Positions 59,808-64,000 of a stretch of 64,000 nucleotides of DNA are shown here, piece by piece. The notes beneath the pieces are model-generated. The model saw nothing but the letters and a program-made list of their open reading frames with translations, searched no databases and was not told the origin of the DNA. Numbering within the stretch: position 1 is the first letter of the stretch; every line of letters begins with the position of its first letter. The position numbers and the translations under genes are program-made. This DNA is from Acanthochromis polyacanthus (lineage: Eukaryota > Chordata > Actinopteri > Pomacentridae): positions 36,877,974 through 36,941,973 of the forward strand of contig NC_067121.1 of assembly GCF_021347895.1 (NCBI RefSeq), read 5' to 3'.

Positions 59808-60300
59808 TAACTCAGCTCACTGGCATCCATAGACAACTGACTAGCATCCTAAGGCTTGCAACATTCCTACACACTAGTGTAGGAATGTTGCAAGCCTTAG
59901 GATGCTAGTCAGTTGCTAGTCACTGTCATCCCTAGGCTGGAGACCCATACTATAGGCCAAATCAATAACATCTATAGGCTAACGGCTAATACACTGAGTT
60001 TAAGCTCAAAACCGTTGGTATTCCTAAACTCGTCGGTAGCATTCCGAGTGTAGAGACTAACATTCCCATACTGGTCACTGGCACCTTTGGGGCTAGTGAC
60101 GAGTACTCCAAGGCTAATTGCCAGCATCTGTAGGCTAGTGGCTAGCACTCCTAATCTAGGCTAGAAGCTGGTGTTCCTAAACTAATCGCTAGCATTTGTG
60201 GGTTAACGACTAGCATGTCTATGCTGGTCACTGGCATCCTTAGGCTATAGACTAGTACTTTTAAAGTAATCTGTCAGTTATCCAGCTAGTTGCTAAAGTT
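59808..60300. repeat. Minisatellite with a 21-bp unit
   Basis: About twenty degenerate units with the core GTGACTAGCATCCTTAGG in a 21-bp period. Well-aligned successive 21-mers include those beginning TAGTGACGAGTACTCC (60095), TAATTGCCAGCATCTG, TAGTGGCTAGCACTCC, TAATCGCTAGCATTTG, TAACGACTAGCATGTC, TGGTCACTGGCATCC and TATAGACTAGTACTTT. A few units are 20, 22 or 26 bp. The word CTAG recurs throughout. A perfect palindrome occupies 59834-59915. Not coding: stops occur in all frames. Confidence 0.9.
59834..59915. repeat. Perfect 82-bp palindrome (39-bp arms, 4-nt loop)
   Basis: Left arm 59834-59872 starts CAACTGACTAGCATCCTAAG; the right arm 59877-59915 is its exact reverse complement, ending CTTAGGATGCTAGTCAGTTG. 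The loop is ACTA at 59873-59876. The arms contain nearly two minisatellite units, so the right arm is an inverted copy within an otherwise head-to-tail array. No mismatch in 39 bp, although neighbouring units differ from each other at many positions. Confidence 0.97.
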
Positions 60301-61009
60301 GGCTTGATGAATGATCTGAGCTAAGAAAATGAGTGATAAGAATTTTTCAAGTGATAAAGATCTTCCAAGCCTTACGGTGGCTAAAGACATCGGCCCTTTA
60401 ACCTCTCAGTAGTCTCAGTTTTTGGTTCACTCTCTGTTTGTACTGTTATTACTGTCTGTATTGATTTTCTGTGTTTCTCTGTCCTTTGTCATAATACAGC
60501 CACAGTGTACAAAGATGTACACTTGCCAGTGTGTCGTCAAAAAAGCACTTTTAGCAGTAAGAAACAACAACACTATATCATATTTCACTCACACTATGTG
60601 CACACAAATGTGACCTTGGTTCAACTCTATTTTCTTCTTCTTCACATGCACAACGACAGCAATTTTTGCATGGTTGACCTACACTCAATCCTACCCCTGA
60701 ATGCATCCTATTTAGACACAGATGGAGGACTGCAGCCGCTGTTCTGCTAATGTGATGCTCTCGCTACGCCTCCGGTGCAGTCACAGTGTCAGAGGCTTGG
60801 AGCCTAAAGGACCATTCCCATGTTCTCTAACGTCAATTGATTCAATTGATGGCCTTCCATGTCAATCTACCTTTCCCCCCTTCATTTTAATTACACATTG
60901 ATTTGCCACTAAACTATCTGTTTTAGTGGCATCCCTAATCTGCACTGGTCAGTCAATTGTACCATCTCATTTGTGGCTGTCTTGCTTCTTGAGGCATAAG
61001 TTTACAGTA
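60301..61009. other. No gene or named repeat seen
   Basis: A small 9-bp hairpin GCCACTAAA...TTTAGTGGC lies at 60905-60930. Open frames up to 81 codons without motif. Confidence 0.4.
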
Positions 61010-61530
61010 TAGTATAATGGTATACAAGCTGTTCAGTGTAGTTCTTTCCTCTCTTTCCCAGATGGATACAGGCTATATGAGAGCCATTTTGTTGATCTGG
61101 TTCCGGTTCAGTTGCTCCATTACAGGTAAGGGTCAGTGCAAATCATTACAAAATTGTTCTGTGAGATCACCTACAACCTATAATGAAACATTTCTATCCT
61201 GATTGGAGTGCTCCCTTCCAGGAACACAATGCCACCATCAACAGGGCACGAAAGGTTACAGAGTGGTTTGATGAGTATGAAAATGATGTGAATCATTTGC
61301 TATGGCCTTTGCGGTCACCAGATCTAAACCAAATTGAACACATATAAGAGATTTTGTACGAAGGTAGCAGTCTTCACCACTATGATCAGAACAGCAAATG
61401 AGAGAATATCTTTTGGAAGATGTAGAGTTCCAGAGAGACTTGAAGGATCAATGCCAAGGAGCACTGAAGCTGTTCTGGTGGCACTTTACATTGTGTTTTC
61501 ATTAATTTATTTCCCATCTGTCATTTTAAT
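61010..61530 (+). mobile_element. Tc1-like element, family C, 3' half
   Basis: Contains GAGAGCCATTTTGTTGATCT, GGTTCCGGTTCAGTTGCTCC, AGGTAAGGGTCAGTGCAAAT, then TTCCAGGAACACAATGCCAC (61218; the FQ.DNAP region), GAGTGGTTTGATGAGTATGA (EWFDEYEND), TTTGCGGTCACCAGATCTAA, CCAAATTGAACACATATAAG (usual NQIEHLW; Trp now a stop) and GAGAATATCTTTTGGAAGA. This order identifies a third Tc1 lineage common in fish. The catalytic Asp before NAP is changed (NTMPP in this frame). The 5' half and the left inverted repeat are absent; the right end near 61530 is not clear. Confidence 0.75.
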
Positions 61531-62094
61531 TTTGTTATGTATACATTTAGAAGATTGGAGTTGGATGATAAGTGTAGTTCTGTTGAACAACATGTATTAA
61601 TATAGGGAGACTTTCAAAAGAGACCATAAACTTTAAAACTGCAGCTATATATAGTGTTGAGCTCGTGAATTATCAGGAATACATTAACAAAAAGAAAAAA
61701 ACAAGTTTGTATCACATAAAAAAATATTCAAACAAGAAAATAAAATGGAAATAAGTACATTCCCAAGTATGACTTAACACAAAACACATAATTTTCAGAG
61801 TCTAGGGATAAATCTTTGGTGAACATCAATAGATTATGTCGAAGATGAACGCAGCCACCATGACACATTGGTTTGTGGAGTATTGTCTCAAAGATTTGAA
61901 TTTGGCTAATGCCACACTGACCTTTTAAAACTGAATACTGAAATGCCCATGATACAAAACTAACCGGTCAATCACAAGGTAGCCCTGTTTTTGTGCATAC
62001 CCTGTTTTATTGTGCATTCTATTTCAAATGGATCCACAATTTACAAAATTAACATCATGCTATAGTCAAAAAGCCACAAAACTAGAAACTGAGA
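61531..62094. other. No gene or named repeat seen
   Basis: AT-rich with A-runs at 61690-61705. No motif. Confidence 0.4.
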
Positions 62095-62265
62095 CCATGG
62101 ACTTGTTAAGAAAAGGTTTACTGAGGTAAAAGATCAAGTGAGAAGCACAGTGAAGTTCTCACAGACTTGGATACAGTTTGACTTCTTTTTGCAACCAAAG
62201 GAGTCGTCCTCTGCTGGATGTTAGAAAGAATGCAGATTTAAGGTACTTCCTCATTGGTTTCATTT
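62095..62265 (+). repeat. Fish dispersed repeat with GCAACCAAAGGAGT core
   Basis: CATGGACTTGTTAAGAAAAG, GTTTACTGAGGTAAAAGATC, AAGTGAGAAGCACAGTG, TTTTGCAACCAAAGGAGTCG, CTCTGCTGGATGTTAGAAAG and TTAAGGTACTTCCTCATTGG. The more complete of two copies in the window (the other is at 34690-34815, reverse). In other fish this core is GAGTCGCCCCCTGCTGG. Non-coding. Confidence 0.7.
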
Positions 62266-64000
62266 TTTTTTTCCAACACTGTCAAAATATTTAAAGATGC
62301 GATTTACTAGGATTTAAATCTCCCTTAAGCTGTTAACCCCTTGAAATTTATTGGAGTTTCAAGGAGCTAACTGTTATTAGTAGTATTTGTAATGGTCTTA
62401 TTTAAAAAGTCTTGTATTAAAGTTCCAGTGATTAAACTCAGTTGATAATGGCATGTTACAGAGAGACCTTTAATATATCGAGCCAACTCAGACCCATTTC
62501 TCATTAGTGTTGACTCTCATCTTTTCTCTGCGCTGCTGTCTGAGTTGAGATCCTGTTTATCAGGTTGCTCTCTCAACCTTCCCGTCTCTTATCGCCTATT
62601 TGCTCCTTTGCTTTTGTGTTTCATCCTCAGGTCTTTTATGATTTCATGTTTTGATTATTAAAATATTGCTCCCCCTCCCTCTTCTTTAATATCTTGCTAC
62701 TTTCTCCAGCTCGTGCTATCAACCTTACTTTCTCTTGCTATCCATATCAGCCGTGCTCTTTCAGCCATTTCGTTCGAACACACCATCCTGTTCTTTTGTG
62801 ACAGCATTATCAGCCTTTCTTTTTTTGTATTTTCTTTCTCCACACACATTTCCACATTCTCTCTAATCGGAATCTCGTTTTCATGTTTTTTTCCCCTATT
62901 CTTTCTATCCCCCTTCTATTGTTACTACTTCTTGATCTCTCTAACAATCCCCCTGTCTCTCATTTTCTTCTCTCTCCTTTATAACAATAGAGGAGTTCCT
63001 TTGTTTGATTCCTCCTACTACTTCACTCCGCCGTGTAGCACCTAATCCATGTGAAAAATGTGTATCTGTGTGAATGAATGTGACCATTACGACAGGCAAC
63101 CATCCACCGGTGCCTCATGATGGGATTGTTCTTTCCATGAGAATAGTATTATTAATGATAATTGAATGTTATTTTAGTTTTATTCAGCTTTATTCCACTT
63201 CCTCAGCAACAATTCCCCGCTTCAGGAATCTCTGCAATTCATTTAATTTCTTGTTTCGACTTGAGCATAAAATCAAAAGCACAGAAAAACAAGCTGTTGC
63301 TTGTTTTTTTTGTGTGTTTCTGTGTCGAATTAACAAACGCATTATGAAATACGTCATTGTTTTTTCATTTTCTGGTTTGGAATTCCTGGTTAAATATGAA
63401 AAGAATGAATGATGGACATATGGTTGGACTGTTTCTCTTTTCTGCATGGCGGATTCACAGTTTACACAAATGATGAAAGATTAACAAAGTGCTCAAATTT
63501 TGTATGACAATGGGTAATTGATTTCAGACAGCGATAAACAGGAATCTCATTTAGAGCTGTTGCAGATAGCAGATTTATTTTGCAAGCTGAAAGGACTTTA
63601 TCAGCTTTGGCTATCTATCTGTTTAAGCTAATATAAGCTCCATGAGTTGGTAGAATACTCTGGCTGATTTTTTTTATCATTTTCAACTTACTTGCCTATC
63701 AATAATATTACTTTATGAACTAAGCTGTCTGTCTACAAATAACACTGAAAATTAAACCAGAAGTTTTAGCAAAGCAGCTGAGGAAAATTATGAAAACGCA
63801 GCCAGCAGCTGACATTTATAAAAAGCTAAACTAATGGAACATTAATATAACTAACTGTGTTACTTTCAGTCTGATATTTTTCTTGCTGCTATGAGAAAGA
63901 TTGAAGAAGCTGTGAGATTAATAATGGCACCCCATCTAAATTATACTCTAGATGTTTGCTCAAGGTATATTGCGGCATTAATCTTATCTCATATCAAACC
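62266..64000. other. Pyrimidine-rich stretch, no gene recognised
   Basis: From about 62640 to 63000 the plus strand is strongly pyrimidine-rich (CTCCCCCTCCCTCTTC, TTCTTCTCTCTCC), which yields a low-complexity 110-codon open frame rich in Ser, Phe and Leu (62713-63045). The rest is AT-rich without recognisable features to the end of the window. Confidence 0.45.

Noticed and set aside
60905..60930. 9-bp hairpin GCCACTAAA...TTTAGTGGC
   Set aside because: Stems of this length are expected by chance in 64 kb; no other support.
62713..63045. 110-codon Ser/Phe/Leu-rich frame resembling a membrane protein
   Set aside because: Produced by a long pyrimidine tract; low complexity, no start context, no defined membrane-segment spacing.
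1..64000. CRISPR arrays, operons, phage or bacterial defence systems
   Set aside because: No regularly spaced identical repeats with unique spacers, no coding density; the window is plainly vertebrate-type DNA.

Overview
The window is eukaryotic, non-coding DNA from a ray-finned fish, most likely a percomorph teleost. This rests on AT-rich sequence with no dense coding, several dispersed repeat families that I know as typical of teleost genomes (the repeat ending in ATGG units, Tc1 elements of the Sleeping Beauty type and other fish Tc1 lineages, the CGCTATATAAAT-(ATT)n retroposon tail), and CA and GA microsatellites. The species cannot be fixed from what is visible. I found no intact protein-coding gene, no convincing exon of a known host gene, no tRNA or rRNA gene and no CRISPR array. 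The stretch reads as a gene desert or the inside of a very large intron.

Layout. 1-5.9 kb is mostly featureless, apart from a broken YqaJ-type nuclease gene on the minus strand at 2.6-3.2 kb. 5.9-16.2 kb holds a Tc1/mariner N-terminal relic, a deletion derivative of a fish Tc1 element (11.7-12.2 kb) and two copies of the ATGG-tail repeat, one of them split by a MITE-like insertion. 18.7-25.9 kb holds a two-part dispersed repeat, a GA tract, a CA microsatellite touching a 213-bp inverted-repeat element, hAT-like remnants, and an ATGG-tail repeat split by a 529-bp insertion with an 8-bp target duplication. 29.1-30.05 kb is one long non-autonomous DNA element. 36.9-45.2 kb is the densest transposon zone: a retroposon tail, two Tc1 relics lying end to end, and two copies of a third Tc1 family. 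46.8-48.4 kb contains a G-rich block and then a run of poly-T tracts joined by GATTGAA. 49.6-57.5 kb carries another ATGG-tail copy, a Tc1 MITE, a hairpin, a pogo/Tigger-like piece, a second copy of the 37-kb Tc1 family and a mariner relic. 59.8-60.3 kb is a 21-bp minisatellite with a perfect 82-bp palindrome inside. A last Tc1 lineage lies at 61.0-61.5 kb.

How the parts relate. Nothing here works as a pathway or operon. The connections are genealogical: transposase relics, shortened deletion copies and terminal-repeat-only MITEs of the Tc1/mariner superfamily sit side by side, and nested insertions give an order of events. All transposase readings are broken by stops and frameshifts, so none should be active. 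I did not find a new biological system; the items most worth a second look are the palindrome in the minisatellite, the YqaJ-type pseudogene, the GATTGAA/poly-T array, the 52.4-kb hairpin and the nested insertions.
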